Shown here: in pieces, positions 1 to 8,341 of the stretch
How the letters are laid out: each line of letters starts with the position of its first letter
How positions within the stretch are numbered: position 1 is the stretch's first letter
Assembly (NCBI RefSeq): GCF_020880415.1
Contig: NZ_JAJIUJ010000089.1
Span: forward strand, 1-48,708
DNA: 48,708 bases
Reading direction: 5' to 3'
From: Xanthomonas euvesicatoria pv. euvesicatoria
GTDB lineage: Bacteria > Pseudomonadota > Gammaproteobacteria > Xanthomonadales > Xanthomonadaceae
Program-made: the position numbers and the translations under genes
The notes under the pieces: generated by a model
Told to the model about the DNA's origin: nothing
What the model saw: the letters and a program-made list of their open reading frames with translations, nothing else
The model's database searches: none

Positions 1-37
1 GGGTTCGGGGAGCAATGGAACAGGGAAGTCAGTTAAG
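1..37 (+). repeat. Left terminal inverted repeat of Tn3 element
   Basis: Bases 2-38 of the repeat are visible and are the exact reverse complement of 5541-5577; the match even runs two bases further inward (38-39 with 5539-5540). The missing first G lies before the window. Confidence 0.95.
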
Positions 38-40
38 CCT

Positions 41-964
41 TCACCAGTGCCGGTCTGTACCTTCCATGCGGGCGTGGCTCTCTGAGAAACAGTGGCGGTC
101 ATCCGCACCGCAGGCGATGTCGGTTAGCAAATCGTTCACGGCTTCATCCAGCTCTTCATCCGTGTCATAGGGCACCTTCAGTTCATATTCCCCGTTCGGC
201 CGCCGCGTGGCATCGTATTGGGCAAGATCAAAAAACTCGACATGCTCGATCGAGCGCTTCTTTCCGCGCACGAACTTGCTATTGTTCTCGATGCGCAAGG
301 TCAGCAGGATGGTGGCGACCTTCGGCTGGTCAGCGTTTCCGCTCTCGACCACGGAGACGTTTATCGGCGACTGCGCCGATTGTTTGTACGGGCCGATCTC
401 TACGCCGCGATGCCGCAGGTAGCTGTACAGCGTGCTCTTGGACAAGTGCAGTTTCTGCGCAATGGCAGCGACCGACAGCTTGCGCTCGCGGTATAGGGTC
501 TCGGCCGCCAGCGCTGTCGCTTCGGCCTGCGGCGACAGGCCCTTGGGTCGCCCACCGACCCTGCCACGCGCCCGCGCGGCCGTCAGCCCGGCCTGGGTGC
601 GCTCGCGAATTAGCTCGCGCTCGAACTCGGCCAGCGTGGCGAACAGGTTGAACACGAACCGCCCTTGGGCGCTGGTGGTGTCGATGGGGTCATTCAGGCT
701 GAGCAGCCCGACCTTGCGTTCCATCAGGCTACCCACCAACTCAACCAGGTGCTTGAGTGAGCGTCCCATGCGGTCGAGTTTCCAGATCACCAGCACGTCG
801 CCGCCACGCAACTGGCCCAGCAGTTCATCGAGCGCTGGGCGCGCGGTCTTCGCGCCGCTCGCAACGTCCTGATAAATGCGCTCGCAGCCGGCCGCCTTGA
901 GGGAGTCCACCTGCAAGGCTGGGTTCTGTTCGCGCGTGGATACGCGCGCATAGCCGATTTTCAT
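41..964 (-). CDS. tnpR: Tn3-family serine resolvase, long form
   Basis: This 307-aa serine recombinase would resolve transposition cointegrates at the element's res site. The N-terminal catalytic domain starts MKIGYARVS with nucleophile Ser9 and continues with the typical resolvase/invertase blocks (around residues 40-70 and 110-135). A helix-turn-helix lies at about 160-187. After it comes an unusual extension of about 120 residues, to 307. Ordinary Tn3 resolvases are about 185 aa; long resolvases with an extra C-terminal domain are known from xanthomonad elements such as ISXc5. It is transcribed away from the rest of the transposon, so the spacer to its right probably holds both promoter and res. 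Confidence 0.92.
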   Translation of the reverse strand: MKIGYARVSTREQNPALQVDSLKAAGCERIYQDVASGAKTARPALDELLGQLRGGDVLVIWKLDRMGRSLKHLVELVGSLMERKVGLLSLNDPIDTTSAQGRFVFNLFATLAEFERELIRERTQAGLTAARARGRVGGRPKGLSPQAEATALAAETLYRERKLSVAAIAQKLHLSKSTLYSYLRHRGVEIGPYKQSAQSPINVSVVESGNADQPKVATILLTLRIENNSKFVRGKKRSIEHVEFFDLAQYDATRRPNGEYELKVPYDTDEELDEAVNDLLTDIACGADDRHCFSESHARMEGTDRHW

Positions 965-1178
965 CGTAATATTTTGCTTTACTCGTTAAGTTTTAATAAT
1001 ATCAAACTTTGATTGTACAAACCACTATTACAGACTGCTTGTTGGCTTACGGACACCTCGCGCCGATCGCCCCATCAGAGTTCATAAAAACGATCGTTTT
1101 ATTGAACCGTTGCAAAAAAAAACCGCTTAAAGAGTGTATAAACACCGATGTGCATAAACTCTGATTGGAGAGAGCTTC
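965..1178. promoter_or_regulatory. Putative res site and divergent promoter region
   Basis: This gene-free spacer lies between the resolvase start and the antitoxin start and is clearly more AT-rich than its flanks. It contains the palindrome AAAACGATCGTTTT (about 1087-1100) and the similar segments GTGTATAAACACC and GTGCATAAACTC (about 1133-1162). In Tn3 elements the res site with its three resolvase sites sits here and overlaps the resolvase promoter. The individual subsites cannot be assigned by eye. Confidence 0.5.
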
Positions 1179-1418
1179 ATGAATACCGTGCGCTGGAACA
1201 TCGCCGTATCGCCGGACGTGGATCAGTCCGTCCGCATGTTCATCGCCGCGCAAGGCGGCGGTCGCAAGGGCGACCTGTCACGCTTCATCGAGGATGCGGT
1301 GCGCGCCTACCTCTTCGAGCGGGCTGTGGAACAAGCCAAAGCCGCTACGGTGGGTATGGGTGAGACAGAACTGAACGACCTCATTGATGAGGCGGTGCAA
1401 TGGGCGCGTGAGCATTAA
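1179..1418 (+). CDS. Antitoxin, CopG/ribbon-helix-helix-like
   Basis: A 79-aa protein directly upstream of a PIN-domain toxin. Its N-terminus (RWNIAVSPDVDQSVRMFIA, residues 5-23) fits a beta strand followed by a helix as in ribbon-helix-helix antitoxins, and the acidic, helical C-terminus would be the toxin-binding part. A strong ribosome site GGAGAGAG precedes the ATG. The stop shares one base with the toxin start (TAATG), indicating translational coupling. Such pairs are common passengers of Tn3 transposons and probably stabilise the element or its replicon. The exact family is not certain. Confidence 0.8.
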   Translation: MNTVRWNIAVSPDVDQSVRMFIAAQGGGRKGDLSRFIEDAVRAYLFERAVEQAKAATVGMGETELNDLIDEAVQWAREH

Positions 1419-1837
1419 TGCGGGTCGTCCTCGACACCAACGTATTGCTGGCCGCGCTGATCTCGTCGCACAGCCCACCCGACATCATCTATCGCGGTTG
1501 GCTTGCAGCACGCTTTGAACTGGTGACAGGGACGGCGCAGCTTGATGAACTGCGCCGCGTGAGCCGTTACCCGAAGATCAAGGCAATCCTGCCCGCGCAT
1601 CGCGTCGGCACGATGATCAACAACATGCAGCGCGCCGTTGTGCTGCATGTATTGCCGCCTCTGCCTGATCGCATCGAGGTCAATGATCCGAACGATGCGT
1701 TCCTGCTGGCGATGGCACTGGCCAGCGAGGCCGATTACCTTGTGACTGGCGACCGCCGCGCTGGGCTGCTGCAACGCGGTAGCATTGGCCGCACGCGCAT
1801 CGTCACGCCAGTCACCTTCTGCGCCGAGGCGCTTTGA
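1418..1837 (+). CDS. PIN-domain toxin
   Basis: This 139-aa protein is a PIN-family ribonuclease toxin, expected to cut RNA when freed from the antitoxin. The acidic metal-binding residues are visible: Asp6 in VVLDTN, Glu44 in QLDELRRV, Asp93 in NDPNDAFLL and Asp112 in VTGDRR. The length is normal for the family. It overlaps the upstream antitoxin by one base and ends 4 bp before the transposase start, so the three genes are probably one transcript. Confidence 0.88.
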   Translation: MRVVLDTNVLLAALISSHSPPDIIYRGWLAARFELVTGTAQLDELRRVSRYPKIKAILPAHRVGTMINNMQRAVVLHVLPPLPDRIEVNDPNDAFLLAMALASEADYLVTGDRRAGLLQRGSIGRTRIVTPVTFCAEAL

Positions 1838-1841
1838 CGCC

Positions 1842-4817
1842 ATGCCGGTCAGCTTCCTGTCCACCACACAACGGGAACGCTACGGCCGCTATCCAGACAC
1901 GCTTTCCAGCGAAGAGCTGGCGCGCTATTTCCACCTGGACGACGATGACCGCGAGTGGATCGCCACCAAGCGACGCGACAGCAGTCGCCTCGGTTATGCG
2001 CTGCAACTGACCACGGCGCGGTTTCTCGGCACCTTTCTGGAAGACCCTACCGCCGTGCCAAGCCCGGTGCTGCATACGCTGTCGTCGCAACTTGGCATCG
2101 CCGACCCTTCCGATTGCGTCATTGACTACCGGACAACTCGGCAGCGCTGGCAGCACACGAGCGAGATTCGCACCCGCTATGGCTACCGCGAGTTCACGGG
2201 TACCGGCGTCCAGTTCCGCCTTGGCCGCTGGTTGTGCGCGTTGTGCTGGACGGGCACTGACCGCCCGAGTGCGCTGTTCGACTACGCCAACGGCTGGCTG
2301 GTCGGCCACAAGGTGCTGCTACCCGGCGTCACCTTGCTGGAGCGCTTTATCGCCGAGATACGCTCACGCATGGAGTCGCGTCTGTGGCGACTACTGGTGC
2401 ACGGCGTGACACCCGAGCAGCGACAACGCCTCGATGACTTGCTCAAGCTTGTCGAAGGCAGCCGGCAGTCTTGGCTGGATCGATTGCGCAAGGGGCCGGT
2501 ACGCGTCAGCGCTCCGGCGCTCGTTGCGGCCTTGCTGCGAATCGAAACCGTGCGTGGCTTGGGCATTAAGCTGCCAGGCACCCATGTGCCGCCGAGCCGC
2601 ATCGCAGCGCTGGCCCGCTTCGCCAGTACTGCCAAGGTATCCGCCGTGGCTCGATTGCCGGAGGTGCGACGCATCGCCACGCTAGTGGCCTTCGTCCACT
2701 GCCTGGAAGCCAGCGCGCAAGACGATGCCATCGATGTGCTCGACCTGCTGCTGCGCGAGCTGTTCACCAAGGCTGAGAAAGAAGATCGTAAGGTCAGGCA
2801 GCGCTCCCTCAAGGATCTGGATCGGGCCGCCTCGACGCTGGCCGAGGCATGCCGGATGCTGCTCGATCCGGCCCTGCCGGACGGCGAACTGCGCGAGCGC
2901 GTCTATGCCGCCATCGGCCACGATGAACTGGCCCAGGCGCTCAATGAAGTGCGCGGTCTGGTGCGCCCGCCCAACGATGTGTTCTACACCGAACTGGAAG
3001 CCCGCAAGGCCACCGTCTCGCGCTTCCTGCCGGCGTTGCTGCGCGTCATCCGCTTTGACGCCAATCCGGCCGCGCAACCTTTGGCGCAGGCGTTGCAATG
3101 GCTGCATGAGAAGCCCGACCATGATCCGCCCACGGCCATCGTCGGCAAGGCGTGGCAACGCCATGTCGTTCAGGATGATGGCCGCATCAATGCCACAGCC
3201 TATTCGTTCTGCGCGCTCGACAAGCTGCGCAGTGCGATTCGCCGCCGCGACGTGTTCATCAGCCCGAGTTGGCGCTACGCCGATCCACGCGCCGGGCTGC
3301 TGGCCGGAGCTGAATGGGAGGCCTCGCGGCCTATCGTCTGCCGCTCGCTGAGCCTGTCGGCGCAGCCCGAGGCCACGTTGTCCGAGCTGACGCGCGAGCT
3401 GGACGAAACCTACCGCCGCGTCGCCGCGCGCCTGCCCCAGAACGACGCAGTGCGCTTCGAGAACGTTGGCGACAAGACGGAACTGGTGCTCAGTCCGCTT
3501 GAAGCATTGGAGGAGCCGCCTTCATTGATCGCGCTGCGCAACGAAATCAAGGCGCGCATGCCGCGCGTCGATCTTCCGGAAATCCTGCTGGAAGTCGCCG
3601 GTCGTACTGGCTGCATGGAAGCGTTCACGCACCTGACTGAACGCACCGCGCGCGCGGCCGACCTGACCACCAGCCTGTGCGCGGTGCTGATGGCCGAAGC
3701 CTGCAACACCGGCCCGGAACCACTGGTGCGGCCAGACACTCCGGCGCTCAAGCGCGACCGGCTGATGTGGGTCGATCAGAACTATGTGCGTGACGACACG
3801 CTGACAGCCTGCAATGCCGTGCTGGTGGCCGCGCAAAGTCGTATCGCACTGGCGCGAACCTGGGGAGGTGGCGATGTGGCTTCGGCCGACGGCATGCGAT
3901 TCGTGGTGCCGGTGCGCACGATCCACGCTGGACCGAACCCAAAGTATTTCAATCGCGGGCGCGGCGTCACTTGGTACAACTTGCTTTCCGATCAGCGCAC
4001 CGGACTGAACGCGATCACTGTGCCTGGCACGCTGCGCGACAGTTTGATTTTGCTAGCGGTTGTGCTGGAGCAGCAAACGGAGTTGCAGCCGACCCAGATC
4101 ATGACCGACACCGGCGCGTACAGCGATTTGGTGTTCGGTTTGTTCCGCCTCTCCAACTATCGATTCTGCCCGCGCCTGGCCGATGTTGGCGGTACCCGTT
4201 TCTGGCGCGTCGATCCCGACGCCGACTATGGCGACCTCAATGCGCTGGCCCGGCAGCGTGTGAATCTCGACCGTATCACCCCGCATTGGGATGATGTGCT
4301 GCGTCTGGTCGGCTCGCTCAAGCTCGGTCTGGTTCCGGCGATGGGCATCATGCGCACCTTACAGGTCGATGAACGGCCCACCAGCCTGGCGCAAGCCATC
4401 GCCGAAATCGGCCGTATCGACAAGACCATCCACACGTTGAATTTCATCGACGACGAAGCCCGCCGTCGCGCCACGCTGCTGCAACTGAATCTCGGTGAAG
4501 GCCGCCACAGCCTGGCGCGCGAGGTTTTCCACGGCAAGCGCGGCGAGCTGTTCCAGCGCTACCGCGAAGGGCAGGAAGACCAGTTGAGCGCGCTCGGCCT
4601 GGTCGTGAACATGATCGTGCTTTGGAACACGCTGTACATGGATGCGGTGCTGACGCAGTTGCGCAGCGAAGGCTACCCCGTGAAGCCAGAAGACGAGGCA
4701 CGGCTGTCGCCGTTCGGCCACGAGCACATCAACATGCTCGGACGCTATTCGTTCTCGGTGCCGGAAGCTGTCGCGCGCGGCGAGCTGAGACCGTTGACCA
4801 AACCGAATGATCCTTAA
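1842..4817 (+). CDS. tnpA: Tn3-family transposase
   Basis: This protein catalyses replicative transposition by binding the 38-bp ends and transferring the strands. The start at MPVSFLSTTQRERYGRYP is chosen because it matches the usual TnpA N-terminus and directly follows the toxin stop; an earlier in-frame ATG at 1785 lies inside the toxin gene. From here the protein has 991 residues, the family norm. The C-terminal third has DDE-type features: an Asp in IMTDTGAYSD, a second in FWRVDPDADYGD, and a Glu in the LGEGRHSLAREVFHGKRGE block. No frameshift or internal stop is visible. Confidence 0.95.
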   Translation: MPVSFLSTTQRERYGRYPDTLSSEELARYFHLDDDDREWIATKRRDSSRLGYALQLTTARFLGTFLEDPTAVPSPVLHTLSSQLGIADPSDCVIDYRTTRQRWQHTSEIRTRYGYREFTGTGVQFRLGRWLCALCWTGTDRPSALFDYANGWLVGHKVLLPGVTLLERFIAEIRSRMESRLWRLLVHGVTPEQRQRLDDLLKLVEGSRQSWLDRLRKGPVRVSAPALVAALLRIETVRGLGIKLPGTHVPPSRIAALARFASTAKVSAVARLPEVRRIATLVAFVHCLEASAQDDAIDVLDLLLRELFTKAEKEDRKVRQRSLKDLDRAASTLAEACRMLLDPALPDGELRERVYAAIGHDELAQALNEVRGLVRPPNDVFYTELEARKATVSRFLPALLRVIRFDANPAAQPLAQALQWLHEKPDHDPPTAIVGKAWQRHVVQDDGRINATAYSFCALDKLRSAIRRRDVFISPSWRYADPRAGLLAGAEWEASRPIVCRSLSLSAQPEATLSELTRELDETYRRVAARLPQNDAVRFENVGDKTELVLSPLEALEEPPSLIALRNEIKARMPRVDLPEILLEVAGRTGCMEAFTHLTERTARAADLTTSLCAVLMAEACNTGPEPLVRPDTPALKRDRLMWVDQNYVRDDTLTACNAVLVAAQSRIALARTWGGGDVASADGMRFVVPVRTIHAGPNPKYFNRGRGVTWYNLLSDQRTGLNAITVPGTLRDSLILLAVVLEQQTELQPTQIMTDTGAYSDLVFGLFRLSNYRFCPRLADVGGTRFWRVDPDADYGDLNALARQRVNLDRITPHWDDVLRLVGSLKLGLVPAMGIMRTLQVDERPTSLAQAIAEIGRIDKTIHTLNFIDDEARRRATLLQLNLGEGRHSLAREVFHGKRGELFQRYREGQEDQLSALGLVVNMIVLWNTLYMDAVLTQLRSEGYPVKPEDEARLSPFGHEHINMLGRYSFSVPEAVARGELRPLTKPNDP

Positions 4818-4835
4818 AAACCTTGGAAATTCACC

Positions 4836-5534
4836 ATGCAACAAATGACGCAACAACCGTTGAACGATGCCCAGCTTGATCGGCTGGGCGACTTTCTCGA
4901 AGGAGTCGGCGCACCTGCAATGAATCTCGAAATGCTCGATGGGTTCTTTGCCGCACTCATTTGTGGTCCAGAAACGGTTTTGCCCAGCGAATACTTGCCA
5001 CAAGTATTCGGGGAAGACCATTGCTTCGACAGCAATGACCAAGCCGCCGAAATTCTTGGCTTGGTCATGCGGCACTGGAACACGATTGCATCAGAATTGT
5101 TCCGCACTCTGGAGAAAGACGATGTCTACCTTCCCGTGCTACTCGAAGATGCGGATGGGGCCGTACACGGTAACGACTGGGCACGTGGTTTCATGCGCGG
5201 CATTCAATTACGGCCCAATAGTTGGCAAGAGTTGATCGGCAGCGAAGAATTTGGCGGGCCCATGCTGCCAATCATGATCTTGACCCATGAACATGATCCT
5301 GATCCCGCCATGCGCCCGCCAGAGATTGCGCCGGACAAACGCGATGAGTTGCTTCAGTCCCTGATTGCCGGACTGACGCACATCTATCGCTACTTTGCCT
5401 CACATCGCCAATTGGCAACCCAAGGGCCTTTACGCAGACAAGGTCCTAAGATTGGGAGAAATGATCAGTGCCCATGTGGCAGTGGGCGGAAGTACAAGCA
5501 TTGCTGTGCTACCAGCGCTCCGACATTTCATTGA
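4836..5534 (+). CDS. UPF0149/YecA-like protein with SEC-C motif
   Basis: A 232-aa passenger of the transposon. Residues about 8-190 resemble the UPF0149 (YecA/YgfB) fold: an early LDGFFAAL block, and later [14 protein letters not shown]. The last 25 residues hold a SEC-C zinc motif, [16 protein letters not shown] (about 209-224), as at the SecA C-terminus. The function is unknown; SEC-C modules bind zinc and often contact ribosomes or SecB. It begins 18 bp after the transposase stop and ends just before the right inverted repeat, which places it firmly inside the element. Confidence 0.8.
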   Translation: MQQMTQQPLNDAQLDRLGDFLEGVGAPAMNLEMLDGFFAALICGPETVLPSEYLPQVFGEDHCFDSNDQAAEILGLVMRHWNTIASELFRTLEKDDVYLPVLLEDADGAVHGNDWARGFMRGIQLRPNSWQELIGSEEFGGPMLPIMILTHEHDPDPAMRPPEIAPDKRDELLQSLIAGLTHIYRYFASHRQLATQGPLRRQGPKIGRNDQCPCGSGRKYKHCCATSAPTFH

Positions 5535-5540
5535 TACCGG

Positions 5541-5578
5541 CTTAACTGACTTCCCTGTTCCATTGCTCCCCGAACCCC
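5541..5578 (-). repeat. Right terminal inverted repeat of Tn3 element
   Basis: A 38-bp perfect partner of the left end. Read on the minus strand it starts GGGGTTCGGGGAGC and ends GTTAAG, resembling the Tn3 IR pattern with an internal GGAAC block. It also supplies the final codons and stop of the interrupted ATPase reading frame coming from the right. Confidence 0.95.
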
Positions 5579-6738
5579 TGGACCAAGGCATTCAGTTGGG
5601 TTGCAATGGCAGCGATGGGGCCCAGTCGGTCTGAAGCGGGCAGCGGCTCGATCGAGCTGTCCATGCTGGCCAGCTTTTGCTGCAGCTGGTCGCGCCATAC
5701 GCGCCTGATCTGAAGCTCGGATTCGTTCCATTGCTCCAATTCGGCGAGCACCGCCTTCACCCGGTCACGCACTCCGGGCATCCATTCCTTCTCGTGCGGT
5801 ACGGAAGGTCGCGGCTCCGCCTGATCGAGGCGCAGGATCGCGGCCGAGATCGCGGCATGCTGCTGCTGGTACTCGTCGGAAAAGTGTTTGGTGTAGTCAT
5901 TTAGCGCCTCACCTGCATCATGACCGCAGAAGGCGCATTGCGTCCCGTGCTCATGAAAGCGAAGACCGGCGCGGACCCAATCACTGAGTGCACGATTCTC
6001 GATCAGGCGTTGCAGCGCTTGCTGCTTTGGTGTCGCGCGCAACAGTACCGCGATGTCGGCGGCTTCGGGCAGGCGGCCAGGCGGCTGCCACAACGGGCTG
6101 GGCACCGGCGTGTACTCGTCGCGGTCGCGCGCCGTACTGACTGCATCTTCGAGCGCTCCCGCATTCAACAAATGATCGCGTTCGTTGCCGACAATGTGGC
6201 CCGCGAGCGATCGCAGGTCGGGGGCGCGAAAAGCGCGTATGCCCAGCGCGGTGCCGCACGCAGTCGCCAAATCAGTGGCTTGGCGGTCGCGTGCCTTGGC
6301 GGCGTCTTCCTTCTGCCGCTGAGCGGCGCGGTACAGCTCCGCGACCTTGGCGTGGCGCCGGCCGAGCTGCGTGATCCGGCTGACCAAGCGGATGTTGGCG
6401 CTACCGATGATGAAAAGAGCCGGCGCGGACGTATGGTCGCTCAGGTTGTCGTCTACAAAGTCGCGGTTGAACACGCGAACGTGCAGAACGCCTCGATCGG
6501 CCTCTTTCCTCGTATCCAGCGAGCCGCCGTCGACGGTAAAACGGGCGTAGGCACCACTTGGTAAACGCGATGATCTGTTCGGCTCCAACAGTGCAATAAC
6601 CCGGGAGAGGGTCGTCTTGCCGGAAGCATTCCACCCGTATATCAGGTTCCACTCGCCGAACTCCGGCGCCTGCGACGTTCTGCCGCTATAGCCGTCCAAC
6701 ACGCCTGCATGGCCAGTTGCTTCGATGCTTTTGAGCAT
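5542..6738 (-). pseudogene. AAA_13-type ATPase, 5' part, cut by the Tn3 element
   Basis: The gene starts at MLKSIEATGHAGVL, preceded by GGGGAG. A Walker A motif, GWNASGKTTLS, follows at about residues 31-41, then VFNRDFVDDNLS, both typical of AAA_13 ATPases (the RloC/PrrC-like group). A CAFC pair (about residue 255) resembles the Zn-hook-like cysteines of that group, followed by coiled-coil-prone sequence. The last 11 codons, GFGEQWNREVS and stop, are encoded by the transposon inverted repeat, so the Walker B half is missing. The missing 3' part should lie immediately left of the window. Relatives act in anti-phage defence or tRNA cleavage; that role is inference. Confidence 0.85.
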
Positions 6739-7187
6739 GGCTCCCCCTGTCATCCTTTCCCCGTGCAGAACCGCATTGGCTGCTACAAAGGAATCATACT
6801 GCGCGAGGGACTGGAGAGGGCGCGAATGGCGGGCTAAGCCGGGATAACCACTCCGGCATGTACGTTCCCACGGGACGAGAAGTGGCCGGGAAGCGCCAGA
6901 GTGGTTGTATCCGGTGTTGATTGACTGGATGTGGGAAAGCCCGAGCGAACTCATTCCCAGCAGCTCCCAGATCGCTGAGATCAGGGCGGTGTTGCTAGCC
7001 CGACCGGATGCTGCTGACTCGGCGGTAGCGCAGATCGTCGTCGAGTGCGACGAATACCTTGCCAGGGGAAGCTGAGCGCCCGATGCCCGGCAGCCGGCTC
7101 GGTGGGATCACATGACATGACATCAGGCGATATTGCGAGTGGCAGCTGGCGTTTTTATCCGTCAACCCCATGATTTAAAAGGCGAAG
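6739..7187. other. Gene-poor spacer
   Basis: About 450 bp between the truncated ATPase and a leftward hypothetical gene. Apart from one small weak ORF (6929-7075), I see no convincing gene, RNA or repeat. Confidence 0.5.
6929..7075 (+). CDS. Possible small ORF or gene remnant
   Basis: A 48-codon frame starting MWESPSELIPSS and ending ECDEYLARGS. The frame stays open upstream of the ATG (PEWLYPVLIDW), which is more protein-like than chance, so this may be the tail of a lost gene. No ribosome-binding site is visible and I recognise no family. Confidence 0.25.
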   Translation: MWESPSELIPSSSQIAEIRAVLLARPDAADSAVAQIVVECDEYLARGS

Positions 7188-7610
7188 TCAGACTCTGTGA
7201 GTCATTTTTACACGTATGTCGGCTGAATCCCTATGTGACCAGTCGCGTGCCTGCTTGAGCTGGCTGACAAATGACAGAAGCAAGCGATGCGCCTCGCCCA
7301 GCAGGCCGACCAAGCTCGCGCCGCGTTCCCCCGTGCGGGTTGAGAACAGATCGAATTGAGGATCCAGTGCCTTCTCGGGACGAAGATGGATGTGCAACTT
7401 GAGATCCGGCTCTAACTCGTCGATCAGTGGAATGGCGGTTGCAGTAAACTGCACATGCCGCAGTTCAGCCGCAGCTAGAGCGGCATGAAGCTCCTTGATG
7501 AACCGCTCGAACGCATTCCAGTCGTAGTACTGATGCATGAAGCCCGATGGATCCACCTCTCCCCCTTCCGTGCGAACTCCGCGCAGATCCGATTGTACTG
7601 CAACCCGCAT
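7188..7610 (-). CDS. Hypothetical protein
   Basis: A frame of about 140 residues starting at MRVAVQSDLRGVRTEGG; a TTG start at 7643 would add 11 residues (LLWVKVWRPER). It contains HQYYDWNAFERFIKELHAAL and a predicted helical C-terminus. I recognise no family. The upstream hypothetical gene is in the same frame and separated only by a TGA at 7686, so the two form an operon or are halves of one broken gene. It is composed like a real protein, with strong third-position GC. Confidence 0.5.
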   Translation of the reverse strand: MRVAVQSDLRGVRTEGGEVDPSGFMHQYYDWNAFERFIKELHAALAAAELRHVQFTATAIPLIDELEPDLKLHIHLRPEKALDPQFDLFSTRTGERGASLVGLLGEAHRLLLSFVSQLKQARDWSHRDSADIRVKMTHRV

Positions 7611-7685
7611 ACGTTCGGGCCGCCACACCTTCACCCACAGCAATCCACCGTATTTCCCGGCCTTTTCATTCGCTTTATTCGTCCT

Positions 7686-8096
7686 TCATGCCGGCCGCGG
7701 CGCGGTCTTGCGTTGTGTGCGAGTTTCCTGATCGTTCGGCGCGTTCGCTCGCGCAACGTGGTCGTACTCGCGCGAACGAAAAACAGTCCTGCCGACGACG
7801 TGCTCCTGCATCCGCGGATCGTCTTCAGGCGGCGTTGCCGGCTGGCATTCGACTAAGAACACGCGGTTCATCGTCGGGTCTTCGAATGGAGGCTTGCTCT
7901 CCGGCCCTTCGTGTTGAGCAAGCTGCGCTGCTACCTGTCGAGCGAGCTGCGACGCCTCGCGATCCACGCGATGATTGTCGACCGCCTGAATGATCGCCTT
8001 GTACTCGCTGCCGGTGAGACGATGCCGGCGCTTTTCTCGGATGTCCTGCAGCAGTTCTTGGCATTGCTCGAGAGAAAGTGTCAACGTGCCATTCAT
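7686..8096 (-). CDS. Hypothetical protein
   Basis: A frame of 136 residues if started at MNGTLTLSLEQCQELLQDI, which has GGAG at a suitable distance; an ATG 15 bp upstream is the alternative. The N-terminal half is charged and helical (QDIREKRRHRLTGSEYKAI), and the C-terminal part is low in recognisable motifs. Family and function are unknown. Its promoter region on the right contains a dif-like site (8149-8176). Confidence 0.5.
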   Translation of the reverse strand: MNGTLTLSLEQCQELLQDIREKRRHRLTGSEYKAIIQAVDNHRVDREASQLARQVAAQLAQHEGPESKPPFEDPTMNRVFLVECQPATPPEDDPRMQEHVVGRTVFRSREYDHVARANAPNDQETRTQRKTAPRPA

Positions 8097-8148
8097 CGCC
8101 GGAATCTCCATTCACCCGAGCTATCGAAACACCTAATCCGATAGCTTA

Positions 8149-8176
8149 ATTTTACATAATTAATGTTATGCGAAAA
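8149..8176 (-). repeat. dif-like XerC/XerD site 1
   Basis: Read on the minus strand: arm TTTTCGCATAA, 6-bp centre CATTAA, arm TTATGTAAAAT. This is the architecture of bacterial dif (11-6-11); E. coli dif has arms GGTGCGCATAA and TTATGTTAAAT. The arm TTCGCATAA is also the form I associate with xanthomonad dif and filamentous-phage attachment sites. It is one of three such sites in the window and the only one in this orientation. Confidence 0.65.
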
Positions 8177-8245
8177 AGTGGTACTTCCCTTAGTGTTGCA
8201 TGGAAGACCGCTTTTAGCTCCTTTTGACCGCAACAGTTGACGGGA

Positions 8246-8341
8246 CAACTAAATTTGTACTTTTGCGCCAAGTAAATTTGTACTTTTTTCAGCGCGACTG
8301 CGTTTTCGCTGGCGGCGCAACTAAATCTGTACTTTTGTGCC
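8246..8341 (+). repeat. Three iteron-like direct repeats
   Basis: The core ACTAAATYTGTACTTTTG, flanked by CA before and YGCC after in copies 1 and 3, occurs at 8246-8269 and 8318-8341. A less complete copy (AAGTAAATTTGTACTTTTTT) lies at 8269-8291. The reading frame of the KfrA-like gene on the right ends inside the third copy. Such arrays occur as plasmid iterons or as transposase-binding repeats at the ends of Tn7/Tn5053/Mu-like elements; the latter fits the truncation. The identity of the element is unknown. Confidence 0.7.

Larger units (their letters stand above)
1..5578. mobile_element. Tn3-family transposon, nearly complete
   Basis: The element is bounded by 38-bp inverted repeats that begin GGGG and end TTAAG, the usual Tn3-family layout; the first base of the left repeat falls just outside the window. 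It contains, in order, a serine resolvase (minus), an intergenic space suited to a res site, a toxin-antitoxin pair, a transposase of typical length and a SEC-C passenger (all plus). All parts look intact, so it is probably transposition-competent. It sits inside an AAA-ATPase gene. Just outside the right repeat is TGGAC (5579-5583), the expected 5-bp target copy; its partner would lie left of the window. The subgroup (ISXc5/Tn5044-like) is inferred from the long resolvase. Confidence 0.93.

Noticed and set aside
1785..1841. Extended N-terminus of the transposase
   Set aside because: The extra 19 codons overlap the toxin gene and do not resemble TnpA; the ATG at 1842 fits the family.
4359..5075. 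Minus-strand frame of 238 codons overlapping the end of tnpA and the SEC-C gene
   Set aside because: Antisense to two clear plus-strand genes; no motifs.
5920..6564. Plus-strand frame of 214 codons inside the ATPase gene
   Set aside because: Antisense to the Walker-A-containing ATPase frame, which has recognisable motifs.
8246..8341. CRISPR array
   Set aside because: Only three repeats, with one adjoining another without a spacer and unequal spacing; no cas genes.
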